From: Halanaerobiales bacterium
GTDB taxonomy: Bacteria; Bacillota; Halanaerobiia; B1SED10-174
Assembly: GCA_003551905.1 (NCBI GenBank)
Contig: PUNT01000198.1
Coordinates: 1-48,905 of the forward strand
Length of the DNA stretch: 48,905 bases
Reading direction: 5' to 3'
Of this stretch, positions 39,940-48,868 are shown piece by piece. The notes beneath the pieces were generated by a model that saw only the letters and a program-made list of their open reading frames with translations, did not search any database and was not told the origin of the DNA. The first letter of the stretch is position 1, and every line of letters begins with the position of its first letter. Made by a program: the position numbers and the translations under genes.

Positions 39940-41223
39940 TTAACCCTTTATCAATCGTTTTGCCCTGATATGCACTTCCTGTTTTACCTCTTCTACATCA
40001 ATAGTTCTGAACACCCCTTTTTCATACAAGATCTTTCCATTAACTATTGTAAATGACACATCACTCCCTTTTCCACTGTAGACCATATGAGCAATGGGGT
40101 CAAAAGTGGGAGTAAAGTGGGGTTTATCCATATCTACAAGTATTAGATCAGCTTTCATCCCTTTTTTCAGCATCCCAACATCTTTTAAGCCAAGTATATC
40201 CGCTCCTGTACTCGTAGCCATTGCCAGCACTTCATTTGCCGGCAAAACCTCAGCTCTATTTACAGCTAGTTTCTGTAAAAGGGCTCCAGCCTTCATCTCA
40301 AAAAACATATCCAGGGAGTTATTGCTGCCTGGCCCATCAGTGCCAAACCCTACCTTCACTCCCAATCTGCTCAGCTCAGCCACAGGGGCAGTGCCACTGG
40401 CCAGTTTCATATTGCTCTGGGGATTGTAGGCAACTCCAACACCTTTCTCTTTCAGAATATGCATATCCTCAGAAGACAGGTGAACACAGTGAGCAGCAAG
40501 TGTGGGATGGTTAAAAACACCCAGATCATTTGCCCATTCTATTGGTGTCTTGCCATAATTTTTCTCAATCTCTTCTATTTCATTTCGGGTTTCAGCAAGA
40601 TGTATGTGCAGTGGCAATTGATGTTTTTCTGCTTTATCAAGAACCTTTTTCATAAATGGCGGTGGACAAGTATAAGGAGCATGAGGTGCCAGCATGGTAC
40701 TGATGCGTCCATCAGCTTCACCTCGCCAGTTAACAGCAAAATCAACTGACTGGGCTAATTTCTCATTAACACCGCTCCCCAGGCCAATCATACCAGTTGA
40801 GAGAACTGCCCTGATCCCGCTCTCTTTTACTGCTTCTGCAGCTCTGTGCATCATGAAATACATATCAGCAAAAGTAGTTGTTCCGCTGGCCAGCATCTCA
40901 CTGATTCCCAGCATAGTTCCCCAGTAAATATCATCCGCTGTAAGCCTGGCCTCCAGAGGCCAGATGTAATCATTAAGCCAGATCATCAGAGGTCTATCAT
41001 CTGCATAACCTCTGGTAAATGTCATCCCAGCATGTGTGTGACAGTTAATAAGTCCCGGCAAGGCCAAAAGCCTATTACCATCAATTATCTCATCAGGCTT
41101 CCATAAATCAGGTAAACTGCCACTACCACAATGAATAATGGTTCCATCTTCAATGGCAATCAACCCGTTACCAATAAATTCTTTTCCATTAAAAATATCG
41201 GCATCTTTTACAAGTATTTTCAC
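39940..41223 (-). CDS. mtaD: amidohydrolase, 5-methylthioadenosine/S-adenosylhomocysteine deaminase-like
   Basis: LPGLINCHTHAGMTFTRG, HIHLAETRNE, AAHCVHLSSED, GFGTDGPGSNNSLD. GTG start at 41223 preceded by aggaggg (ORF start 41340 not used). Confidence 0.85.
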   Translation of the reverse strand: MKILVKDADIFNGKEFIGNGLIAIEDGTIIHCGSGSLPDLWKPDEIIDGNRLLALPGLINCHTHAGMTFTRGYADDRPLMIWLNDYIWPLEARLTADDIYWGTMLGISEMLASGTTTFADMYFMMHRAAEAVKESGIRAVLSTGMIGLGSGVNEKLAQSVDFAVNWRGEADGRISTMLAPHAPYTCPPPFMKKVLDKAEKHQLPLHIHLAETRNEIEEIEKNYGKTPIEWANDLGVFNHPTLAAHCVHLSSEDMHILKEKGVGVAYNPQSNMKLASGTAPVAELSRLGVKVGFGTDGPGSNNSLDMFFEMKAGALLQKLAVNRAEVLPANEVLAMATSTGADILGLKDVGMLKKGMKADLILVDMDKPHFTPTFDPIAHMVYSGKGSDVSFTIVNGKILYEKGVFRTIDVEEVKQEVHIRAKRLIKG

Positions 41224-41330
41224 CTTATCCCTCCTGTTAGCCTTCCTTCTATAATAATTTATTTCTGTAATAATCTTTTTACTCCTCTTAAGACCGGCTT
41301 TCTTTGCAAATAATATTCTGAATCTTTTTG

Positions 41331-41360
41331 TTGACTTCATGGAGCTAAATGTGCTATAAT
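41331..41360 (+). promoter_or_regulatory. sigma-A-type promoter for the c-di-GMP aptamer RNA
   Basis: TTGACT (41331-41336), 18-bp spacer, TATAAT (41355-41360) with extended -10 TGC. Confidence 0.75.
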
Positions 41361-41373
41361 TTAAAAAAACAAA

Positions 41374-41468
41374 TCTCTGATAAAGGCAAACCTGTTGAAA
41401 AACAGGGACGCAAAGCTACGGGCCTACGGTCAGAAATTCTGGCTAGGGTGGTCGAGCTGCCGGGGAGA
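41374..41468 (+). promoter_or_regulatory. c-di-GMP-I (GEMM-I) riboswitch aptamer
   Basis: aaaggcaaacctgttGAAAaacagggacgcaaagctacgggcctacggtc...ggctagggtggtcgagctgccgggg. GNRA tetraloop, GACGCAAAGC core, CCUA/UAGG tetraloop-receptor elements. Confidence 0.93.
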
Positions 41469-41571
41469 AATAGACTTTAAGCCTATTTCTCACGGTGTGG
41501 GATATAGGCTTATTTATTTGCAAGGTTTTAGTAAAAGCAAAATTCCTTCTTATCAATCCTCCTTACTACTC

Positions 41572-41598
41572 AAGCCCCTTCGTGGGGGCTTTTTTTTA
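41572..41598 (+). terminator. plus-strand intrinsic terminator
   Basis: aagccccttcgtgggggcttttttttatcc. The U-run is on the plus strand only; the minus direction lacks a T-tract. Confidence 0.85.
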
Positions 41599-43152
41599 TC
41601 CAATTATTGATTTTACATCAGCAAAACTACTTTTACCCTTTAGAAAAGTGATTATCTTTTTCTTTTCCAGATCAGAAAAATATTGCTCATTAAAGATGTA
41701 TTCAGAACATCTCTTTTTTAAAGTGGACGCATTGCCTTTCACATCACCTCGTCTAATACTGGCTAAGAGCTGCAAATACTTTGAAAGTATTAGATCTGGA
41801 CTCCAGTCTTTATTGCCTAAAGCTATCCCCGGTAGAAATTCACAGAATTGTCTTTCCCTGTTTATTATTTTTCTTATCCTCTTTGGGTTGCCTATAATAT
41901 CTGCCAAAAGGACACCAGGTTCTTTCTCCACCCCTTCTTTTGCATTATATGCAGAGAAAAGGAATACATAGGGATGATAAAATAAATTTCTTAATTTTAA
42001 ATTTTTTATATAATAAAAAAGATCTTCATATGAAAGGAAATTCTTTTTTTCCATAAGCAAACGATAGCAGATTTCCCCTAAAATTGACGGTAATTTTTCC
42101 TCTATTCGGGCCAATAATACTGAACGGTTCAATTCTTTTCTTAAATCAAAGTATATTGATTTATTACCAGCAAAATTCTCCATAAGCAGCTCTTGCAGTG
42201 AACGCTTTGGCAGTCTATGAGGGAAATTATATATTAAATGTTTCCGTATCTCCCTGTAGGAGGTTACTTTTTTGTCCTGCAGAAACAGACCTATTTCTCT
42301 AATTATTGAATTTTCAATATCTAAATTATTCATCTCTTCCAATCTCTTCAATGAACCATAAACTCTGCTTGTACCTCCTCTGGAAAAGACACAAAAAATA
42401 TAATTTCCCCAGATTTCATATATTTCCCGACTTTCACTAAAACGCCAACCCTGCCTGGCTCCCTCTTGAAACAAGGTTCCCAGGAATATATCAGCATCCT
42501 GAACTAAAAAAACCAATTTGCCACCTATTATTAAATATTTGCTGTATAAACTGAATATTTTTGTTGCAAACTTTTCTAATTTTATTCTGGCACCATAATT
42601 ATCTGCAGGACATAGATCAGTCAGCAAAACCATTATCATATTTGCTTTTTTCTTTGCACTATCCTCCAGATTACTTCCATATACAGGAGTCTCCCCCTTA
42701 ATGAGAAATTCCTTATGCAGTTTTTCTGCTTTTTCATCTATACTCACTTCCCTTGTCAGTTCATCGTGATGGAGAGCTTCCAGTTGAGAAGAATTTTTCT
42801 TTCTCCTGTTCAGAGAAGGGGCCCCCTCCAGTACCCCCTGCCCTGTAAGCAACTGAAAAGCTCTCCAACTTTGAGATTCTTCCTTTTGATCTATGTCTTC
42901 ATTATAAACATCTAAAAGTCGTCTATAAAAACGCGGACGAGGTTCAAAATAGTTTAATTTAATATATTTAATTTGTTCATCCCAAAAAAGTGGCAACAAA
43001 CTGCAATTCTGTATATAAACCAGGTCTCCAGAAGTTGCCTTTTCTTTTATATAATCAGATATTTCTCCCAAAAGGAAAATCTCTTCATTGGCAAGTTCTT
43101 CAGGCAAAAAACTTAATTTTCTAGACCATTTTTTAGCAAAAGGCAACTCCAT
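41596..43152 (-). CDS. hypothetical protein (518 aa); a central segment weakly resembles a SAM-methyltransferase fold
   Basis: Long ORF without recognised family. Segment MIMVLLTDLCPADNYGARIKL...YSKYLIIGGKLVFLVQDADIF...EGARQGWRFSESREIYEIWGNYIFCVFSR is methyltransferase-like by pattern only. Confidence 0.75.
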   Translation of the reverse strand: MELPFAKKWSRKLSFLPEELANEEIFLLGEISDYIKEKATSGDLVYIQNCSLLPLFWDEQIKYIKLNYFEPRPRFYRRLLDVYNEDIDQKEESQSWRAFQLLTGQGVLEGAPSLNRRKKNSSQLEALHHDELTREVSIDEKAEKLHKEFLIKGETPVYGSNLEDSAKKKANMIMVLLTDLCPADNYGARIKLEKFATKIFSLYSKYLIIGGKLVFLVQDADIFLGTLFQEGARQGWRFSESREIYEIWGNYIFCVFSRGGTSRVYGSLKRLEEMNNLDIENSIIREIGLFLQDKKVTSYREIRKHLIYNFPHRLPKRSLQELLMENFAGNKSIYFDLRKELNRSVLLARIEEKLPSILGEICYRLLMEKKNFLSYEDLFYYIKNLKLRNLFYHPYVFLFSAYNAKEGVEKEPGVLLADIIGNPKRIRKIINRERQFCEFLPGIALGNKDWSPDLILSKYLQLLASIRRGDVKGNASTLKKRCSEYIFNEQYFSDLEKKKIITFLKGKSSFADVKSIIG

Positions 43153-43249
43153 AATTCCCGCCTCCTCTCCATTAGTTTATTCGTCAACTGCCATAAATTT
43201 CCTTTTGCTATATATGTCTAGTTTTGTCAGCAGACCCTGAAAAAAAAAT

Positions 43250-43282
43250 AAAAACCTGCAGCTCCATAACTGCAGGTTTTTA
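43250..43282 (-). terminator. intrinsic terminator of degV
   Basis: aaaaacctgcagctccataactgcaggttttt hairpin. Confidence 0.7.
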
Positions 43283-43293
43283 GCTCTACCTTC

Positions 43294-44127
43294 TTAATCC
43301 TTAGATATCCAAACGATCCCCAGCATACCAGGCCCCCCATGTACTGCCAGGCCGGGCCCCAAATCAGCAATAAATAGTTCATCATAATTGAAATGTTTTT
43401 GCACATATTCCATATACTCAGTTGCTTTTTCCTTGGTATTGGTATGCATTACAGCAATATTCACCTTTGCAGTTCCAACTCTCTCTTTTACTGTTTCGAT
43501 TATTTTTTTTAAAGCCTGTTCAAAAGATCTTGTCTTCTCAAAAAACTTCACTTCCCCGGCATTTATTATGAGAATTGGCTTAACAGATAGAATATTCCCC
43601 ATCAAGGCTTTAGCATGGCTAATTCTACCACTCTTGGCTAAAAACTTCAAAGTTGGAATGGCAACAAGACCCCCTACCTTGGTTTTTAGCTGTTCAACAA
43701 GCTTGATAATATCTTCTTTTAGCTGGCCACTTGCCGCAGCCCTGGCAGCAGCAAGAACCAGAAAACCAGTGGCCATAGAAATATTTTCCGAATCTATGAC
43801 AACAATGTCCTCTTCTGGAAGCATTTCCCGGGCTAGAACTGCTGATTGATAGGTGCCACTAACTTTTCCACTGATATGAATAGAAATAATTGTTCTATAT
43901 TTCTGACTCAGCTCTTTATATACTTGATAAAAATCTCCAGGAGGTGGTGCGGATGTTGTTGGAACTGTATTATTTTCCAGAAGTTCATAAAACCGATCCA
44001 GTGTATCAGTGGGTATCCTTTCTTCCCCGCGGTGAACAGGTATATCCACTACAGCAATATCCAGTTTATCTATTAGATACTGTGGGATACTGGAAGCACT
44101 GTCTGTGACTATTTTTATATTCCCCAT
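43294..44127 (-). CDS. DegV family protein
   Basis: IVTDSASSIPQYL, TTSAPPPGDFYQVY, SGRISHAKALMGNILSVKPIL. ATG at 44127 with aaggaggtg RBS. Confidence 0.9.
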   Translation of the reverse strand: MGNIKIVTDSASSIPQYLIDKLDIAVVDIPVHRGEERIPTDTLDRFYELLENNTVPTTSAPPPGDFYQVYKELSQKYRTIISIHISGKVSGTYQSAVLAREMLPEEDIVVIDSENISMATGFLVLAAARAAASGQLKEDIIKLVEQLKTKVGGLVAIPTLKFLAKSGRISHAKALMGNILSVKPILIINAGEVKFFEKTRSFEQALKKIIETVKERVGTAKVNIAVMHTNTKEKATEYMEYVQKHFNYDELFIADLGPGLAVHGGPGMLGIVWISKD

Positions 44128-44149
44128 TATTACACCTCCTTCATTTATT

Positions 44150-44674
44150 TTATGATGTCTTAAAAAGAACACTCAATGTGGTTCGCATATAGTCAGCAGC
44201 TGAAAGAACTGCCATTCCAGCACCCAAACCAACTAACAGGGCTCCGAGAGGTTGCAGATTAAAGATATTAACTGCTGCAGTAATGTACAGAATGGCAGCT
44301 GTTGCTTTTCCTAAACTGCTGGGATGTATTATATCCATCCCTTTCAGGTAAAAAGTAGCTGATAAGCCAAAGACAATCAATTCTCTCAACAAAATGACCG
44401 TCCCACCCCATATGTTAATGTTATTGCTTAATGTCAGGAAAAAATATATTGCTATGAGAGTTACCTTGTCAGCAAGGGGATCAATAATGCGGCCAAACTG
44501 AGTAACAATTCCCAGGCGACGGGCCAAATAGCCATCCAGGACATCAGATACTGAAGATAAAACAAATAATCCGCCAGCCAGTAGCCGGTAAAGTGTTGTA
44601 TCCAATACTAGAAGATAGATGATGATTGGAATCAATATGAATCTTGATATAGTCAACAGGTTGGCAATATTCAA
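44150..44674 (-). CDS. pgsA: CDP-diacylglycerol--glycerol-3-phosphate 3-phosphatidyltransferase
   Basis: DVLDGYLARRLGIVTQFGRIIDPLADK (CDP-alcohol phosphotransferase motif). Confidence 0.92.
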   Translation of the reverse strand: MNIANLLTISRFILIPIIIYLLVLDTTLYRLLAGGLFVLSSVSDVLDGYLARRLGIVTQFGRIIDPLADKVTLIAIYFFLTLSNNINIWGGTVILLRELIVFGLSATFYLKGMDIIHPSSLGKATAAILYITAAVNIFNLQPLGALLVGLGAGMAVLSAADYMRTTLSVLFKTS

Positions 44675-44698
44675 AATAGCTCCCCTTTTCCTGTGTTC

Positions 44699-45781
44699 TC
44701 AATAAGCAGTTAGTTTTGCCACATTTTCACTATCCAATCTTAATACAACCTCTTTTAACAAACGCAAAGTGTTAAAATAATCTGCTTTGCTTATTATACT
44801 ATAATGACTGTGTATATAGCGAGTAGGAACAGAAAGAACCAAACAGGGGACACCTTCCTGTACAAATTGGATTGCCCCAGCATCTGTTCCCCCTCTTTCC
44901 ATGACATCAAACTGATAGGGAATATCACTTTCTTGTGCAATATCAATAACCAGATCCCGAAGCTGAACATTAGGCACCAGTGAACCATCATAGAGCAGTA
45001 TAACCGGTCCAGCGCCTAATTTCCCCTGGGCTTGATCTTCTTTGCTGCCTGGTACATCACCGGCAATTCCAACTTCTAGAGCAATACCTACGTCTGGTTT
45101 GATCTTTTGTGAGCTGGTCCTCGCTCCCCGCAATCCTACTTCCTCCTGAACAGAACCCACCCCAAAGATAGTATTGGGATGGTCTGCCCCAACTAGATCC
45201 TGCAACAGATGAACAAACAAGGCACAGCCAACCCGATCATCCCAGGCTTTGCTCATAAGTGAATCTCCATTGGCCATGACTATAAATTCAGCATTAGGAA
45301 TAATGGGATCACCCTGACGCACTTTCAATTTTTCCGCTTCTTCCTTGTCCTTTACACCAATATCTATGAACATATCCTTCGTCTTGACTGGCTTCTTTCT
45401 TTCTTCTTCATCCAGAATGTGGGGAGGTGTAGAACCAATAATCCCATGAACAGGACCATCCTTTGTCAGCACCTGTACTCTCTGGGCCAGAAGAACCTGG
45501 GGCCACCAACCACCAAGAGTTGTAAATGTTAGAAAACCTTTATCGGTAATCCTCTTCACCAGAAAACCAATTTCATCCATATGTCCTGAAAGCATTATCC
45601 TGGGACTTCCAGCACTACCTTCCTTTTTACAGATAATGCTGCCCAGTTTATCGGTAGAGAGTTCGCAAAAATCCTTCAACTCACTTCTGATTATCTCCCT
45701 TACCTGCCCTTCAAATCCTGGTATGCCAGGTGCTTCTGTAATGCTTTTCAAAAACTGCAATCTTTTTTCCAATGCGACCAC
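44699..45781 (-). CDS. M42 family aminopeptidase (paralog D)
   Basis: SGHMDEIG, AWDDRVGCA, VQEEVGLRGA, PTRYIHSHYSII. Confidence 0.9.
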   Translation of the reverse strand: MVALEKRLQFLKSITEAPGIPGFEGQVREIIRSELKDFCELSTDKLGSIICKKEGSAGSPRIMLSGHMDEIGFLVKRITDKGFLTFTTLGGWWPQVLLAQRVQVLTKDGPVHGIIGSTPPHILDEEERKKPVKTKDMFIDIGVKDKEEAEKLKVRQGDPIIPNAEFIVMANGDSLMSKAWDDRVGCALFVHLLQDLVGADHPNTIFGVGSVQEEVGLRGARTSSQKIKPDVGIALEVGIAGDVPGSKEDQAQGKLGAGPVILLYDGSLVPNVQLRDLVIDIAQESDIPYQFDVMERGGTDAGAIQFVQEGVPCLVLSVPTRYIHSHYSIISKADYFNTLRLLKEVVLRLDSENVAKLTAY

Positions 45782-45787
45782 CCTTCA

Positions 45788-46789
45788 CTAGAAATCTGCT
45801 CCCATACCAAAAAGCAAACTTGTTTTGGAAAAGCTTAGCCCCTCGATTCCTAAAGCTATGTCAACATTCATTGGGCCAATATTAACCCCCAGCCCACCTG
45901 TGTAACCGCTATCATCCCCCTCCCTATAAAATCCGCCTCGCAGATCCAGCAAGCCCCGAAAGAATCTTTTTTCTATTCCTGCCCGAAGAAATGTCCCTGG
46001 TTCATGAACAAGATTCCCTATATCCATAGAAAAACTCATATCAATCAAGGGTAAGACCAAGCCACCGCCTAATACGTACCTGGGAGGGAGCCTCTCTGTT
46101 CCCTCTTCTTCCCAGAAAACATTACTAAAAAAATCTCCAGCTTTTATTCCCAGACTTATATTGTCTGTGACCTGCAACATCAAACCTAAATCACTGCCAA
46201 CCCCCCAGGCAGTTTCCAGTTCTTCCTGGAATTGAGGATCATATTCAATTCTCTCAGCGCTAAAAATTTTAACATTTATACCAAGTGAAAGGGCTCCTAT
46301 GTTTAGAAAGGGTTCTAATAACTGATAGCTGTAAGCCAGGTTGTAAGAAGTTTTTTGTTCTATTCTGAGCCTGGCTTGATCATCATCTGGATCAAAAAAG
46401 ATTTGACCATCATGCAGAATGCCGGCACCAACTGTCTTATAACGTAGCCCAGCCATGGCACCAAAGTTTCCTGTAACTGGCCTTTCTTTATCCGCAAAAA
46501 TGCTTTCCCAATCAGGAGATCGAATCATAAAGCCCTGACCTAACTCAATTCCTGGTAGAAGAGGAACTCCCTTTATAGCTACATTTCCACCCAGACCAGC
46601 ACCTAAAAAACCAGTATGAGCAAGGCCTGCAGGATTGAAATAAAACGAAGAATAATCATCTGTAATGGCTGTATATGCTCCTCCCAGAGCATATGCCCGC
46701 CCGTGGTAAATGCTCTGGGCTTGAGAAAACTGAGAAAAAGTTAACAAGGTTAATATGAGTACTACAGCTAAAATCATTCCCCTGGGCAA
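45788..46789 (-). CDS. predicted outer-membrane beta-barrel protein (FadL/PorV/TraF-like)
   Basis: Signal peptide ending in SQAQS; ALGGAYTAITDDYSSFYFNPAGLA; alternating beta-strand pattern; C-terminal aromatic GMGADF. Confidence 0.7.
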   Translation of the reverse strand: MPRGMILAVVLILTLLTFSQFSQAQSIYHGRAYALGGAYTAITDDYSSFYFNPAGLAHTGFLGAGLGGNVAIKGVPLLPGIELGQGFMIRSPDWESIFADKERPVTGNFGAMAGLRYKTVGAGILHDGQIFFDPDDDQARLRIEQKTSYNLAYSYQLLEPFLNIGALSLGINVKIFSAERIEYDPQFQEELETAWGVGSDLGLMLQVTDNISLGIKAGDFFSNVFWEEEGTERLPPRYVLGGGLVLPLIDMSFSMDIGNLVHEPGTFLRAGIEKRFFRGLLDLRGGFYREGDDSGYTGGLGVNIGPMNVDIALGIEGLSFSKTSLLFGMGADF

Positions 46790-46856
46790 ACTTTTACCCT
46801 CCTACTATTTGTATTCATAATTTTATTCAATAAGAAAAGACAAAATCCTGCTAAAA

Positions 46857-46893
46857 GAAAAGTAGAAAGGAACTAAAACCCTTTCTACTTTTG
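46857..46893 (-). terminator. intrinsic terminator of hup
   Basis: aaaagtagaaagg-aactaaaa-ccctttctactttt hairpin. Confidence 0.7.
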
Positions 46894-46924
46894 CTTACAG
46901 TGAAATGTATGTACTTATAAGAGT

Positions 46925-47224
46925 CTATACATCTACCGCATCTTTTAAAGCTTTACCGGGTTTGAAAGTAGGGACCTTTTTACCAGGTATCTGGATTGGC
47001 TTGCCGGTTTGGGGGTTTTGCCCTTTTCTGGGTTTCCGGTCTTTGACATCAAAACTCCCAAACCCTATTAGTTGAAGTTTCTTGCGAGATTTTTCTTTCT
47101 TCTTAGCTTCACTGGCAAGAAAGTCACTAATAGTGCTAAAAACTATATTAACAACTTCTCCGGCATCTTTCTTTGTCAGTCCAGCTTTTTCTGCTACTTT
47201 TTCAATAAGGTCTGTTTTTGTCAT
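46925..47224 (-). CDS. hup: HU family DNA-binding protein
   Basis: [21 protein letters not shown]...[31 protein letters not shown] at 47224 after ggaggaggtgg. Confidence 0.93.
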   Translation of the reverse strand: MTKTDLIEKVAEKAGLTKKDAGEVVNIVFSTISDFLASEAKKKEKSRKKLQLIGFGSFDVKDRKPRKGQNPQTGKPIQIPGKKVPTFKPGKALKDAVDV

Positions 47225-47304
47225 AATATCCACCTCCTCCTCTTATATGTATATCCCTTGCCTTGTTTATTCGTTATTCCTGCCTAGACTCCTGCATCAA
47301 AAAT

Positions 47305-47344
47305 AAAAAAAATGCCCAAGATTACACAAATCTTGGGCATTTTT
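47305..47344 (-). terminator. intrinsic terminator of spoIVA
   Basis: aaaaaatgcccaagatt-acac-aaatcttgggcattttt. Confidence 0.8.
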
Positions 47345-48823
47345 CTAGAGTATTATACATATTAACCCCCCGCTACCCTCATTTACAATTTTTTCCAGGG
47401 TCTCCTGCAGCTTTTCCTGCACATTTTCCGGTAGCCTGTTAAGTTTTCCCTTAATACCATCTCTAACCAGATCATTAAGTGACCGTCCCAAAAACCCTGA
47501 CTCCCATATGGCCCCAGGATCTCTTTCAAATTCCCCTTCCAGAAAGCCTGCCAGGTCTTCACATTGCTTTTCTGTGCCAAAGACTGGAGAAACTTCTGTA
47601 GATATATTAGCTCTGATCATGTGAATAGAAGGAGCAGATGCCCGTAATTTAACACCAAATTGATTGCCTTTTTTGAATAAAACCGGCTCTTCAAAAGTCA
47701 TATCCTCCAACCGGGGACCAACAATACCATAACCAGATTCCTGTAAATTTGTTAACGCTTGCGCAATATAGTCGTACTCCTTCTTTGCCACACTGAGTTC
47801 TCTTATCAACCTGAACAGATCATGATCACCTTTAATTTCAAATCCGCTTTCTTCTTCTAAAATTTCAAAGAATAGTTCCTCTTGAACACCAATAGAAACG
47901 GAAGCAGCCCCTTCTCCCAGCTCCATTTCATCGATATATACTTCCTGAGTATATTTGCAATCACTCAAAGCTCCAACCAGCTTCCCCATATCCCTTAGCT
48001 TATAAACATCCTTTATGGCCAGTTGAATTGTCCTGTCGTATTCCTTTTTCAACCAGTGTTCTTCCGGCAGCTCGTCAAGCCACAGAGGTAAGCGTATTCT
48101 AACTTCATTCAAGGGGAATTCATATAGAACTTCCTGCATTATTCGGTGAATATCCTGCCGTTGCAGGTTCAAACAATCAGCAATTATAATAGGAACACCA
48201 TACTCTTCTTCCAGTTTTTCTGCCAGGTCTACAGTGCTTTTAGCCTCTGGTCGGGTAGAATTCAACACAATAAGAAATGGCTTGCCAATATCTTGCAGTT
48301 CGCCTATCACCCGCTTTTCCGCTTCAACATAATTCTCCCTGGGTATTTCTGTTATTGAGCCATCAGTTATTATCACGAGGCCAATTGTAGAATGTTCATT
48401 TATAACTTTGTGTGTCCCTAGTTCGGCAGCCTCCTGAAAAGGAATGGCATGTTCATACCAGGGTGTAACCACCATCCTGGGACCTTCTTTCTCTTCGTAC
48501 CCTATGGCCCCTGGCACAGTATAACCTACACAATCAACAAGCCTAACCTTAAAAGATAATTCTTCTGCCAGGAAAATTTGAGTCCCTTTATCAGGAACAA
48601 ACTTGGGCTCAGTAGTCATAATTGTTCTTCCTGCCCCGCTTTGTGGTAGTTCATCCTGAGTTCTCTGTGCTTCGTTCACATCCTTTATATTGGGTAATAC
48701 CAGGAGTTGCATGAATTTTTTTATAAATGTGGACTTACCGGTTCTCACCGGTCCTACTACCCCAATATATATGTCCCCACCGGTTCTTTCTACAATATCA
48801 TTGTAAATATCATAAGACTCCAA
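47345..48823 (-). CDS. spoIVA: stage IV sporulation protein A (spore coat morphogenetic ATPase)
   Basis: 492 aa; YIGVVGPVRTGKSTFIKKFM Walker A; TMTTEPKFVP-like segment; C-terminal region ending GGLICIIL typical of SpoIVA. Confidence 0.96.
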   Translation of the reverse strand: MESYDIYNDIVERTGGDIYIGVVGPVRTGKSTFIKKFMQLLVLPNIKDVNEAQRTQDELPQSGAGRTIMTTEPKFVPDKGTQIFLAEELSFKVRLVDCVGYTVPGAIGYEEKEGPRMVVTPWYEHAIPFQEAAELGTHKVINEHSTIGLVIITDGSITEIPRENYVEAEKRVIGELQDIGKPFLIVLNSTRPEAKSTVDLAEKLEEEYGVPIIIADCLNLQRQDIHRIMQEVLYEFPLNEVRIRLPLWLDELPEEHWLKKEYDRTIQLAIKDVYKLRDMGKLVGALSDCKYTQEVYIDEMELGEGAASVSIGVQEELFFEILEEESGFEIKGDHDLFRLIRELSVAKKEYDYIAQALTNLQESGYGIVGPRLEDMTFEEPVLFKKGNQFGVKLRASAPSIHMIRANISTEVSPVFGTEKQCEDLAGFLEGEFERDPGAIWESGFLGRSLNDLVRDGIKGKLNRLPENVQEKLQETLEKIVNEGSGGLICIIL

Positions 48824-48868
48824 CGCAAAACCCCCTCCCCATTTTACTGTCGGCCATGCTTATCAATA

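Larger units (their letters stand above)
41367..41598 (+). ncRNA. predicted stand-alone c-di-GMP riboswitch transcript (promoter-aptamer-hairpins-terminator, no credible ORF)
   Basis: Promoter upstream, aptamer, plus-strand terminator, no plus-strand CDS before the convergent gene. Confidence 0.65.

Noticed and set aside
41395-41610. 71-aa plus-strand ORF within the c-di-GMP aptamer region
   Set aside because: Overlaps the aptamer core and runs through the terminator; low-complexity translation with no RBS.
41495-41971. 158-aa plus-strand ORF downstream of the riboswitch, considered as a regulated gene
   Set aside because: Only a GTG start inside hairpin B, crosses the terminator and is fully antisense to the 518-aa gene; composition (Phe/Ser/Leu-rich) typical of antisense ORFs.
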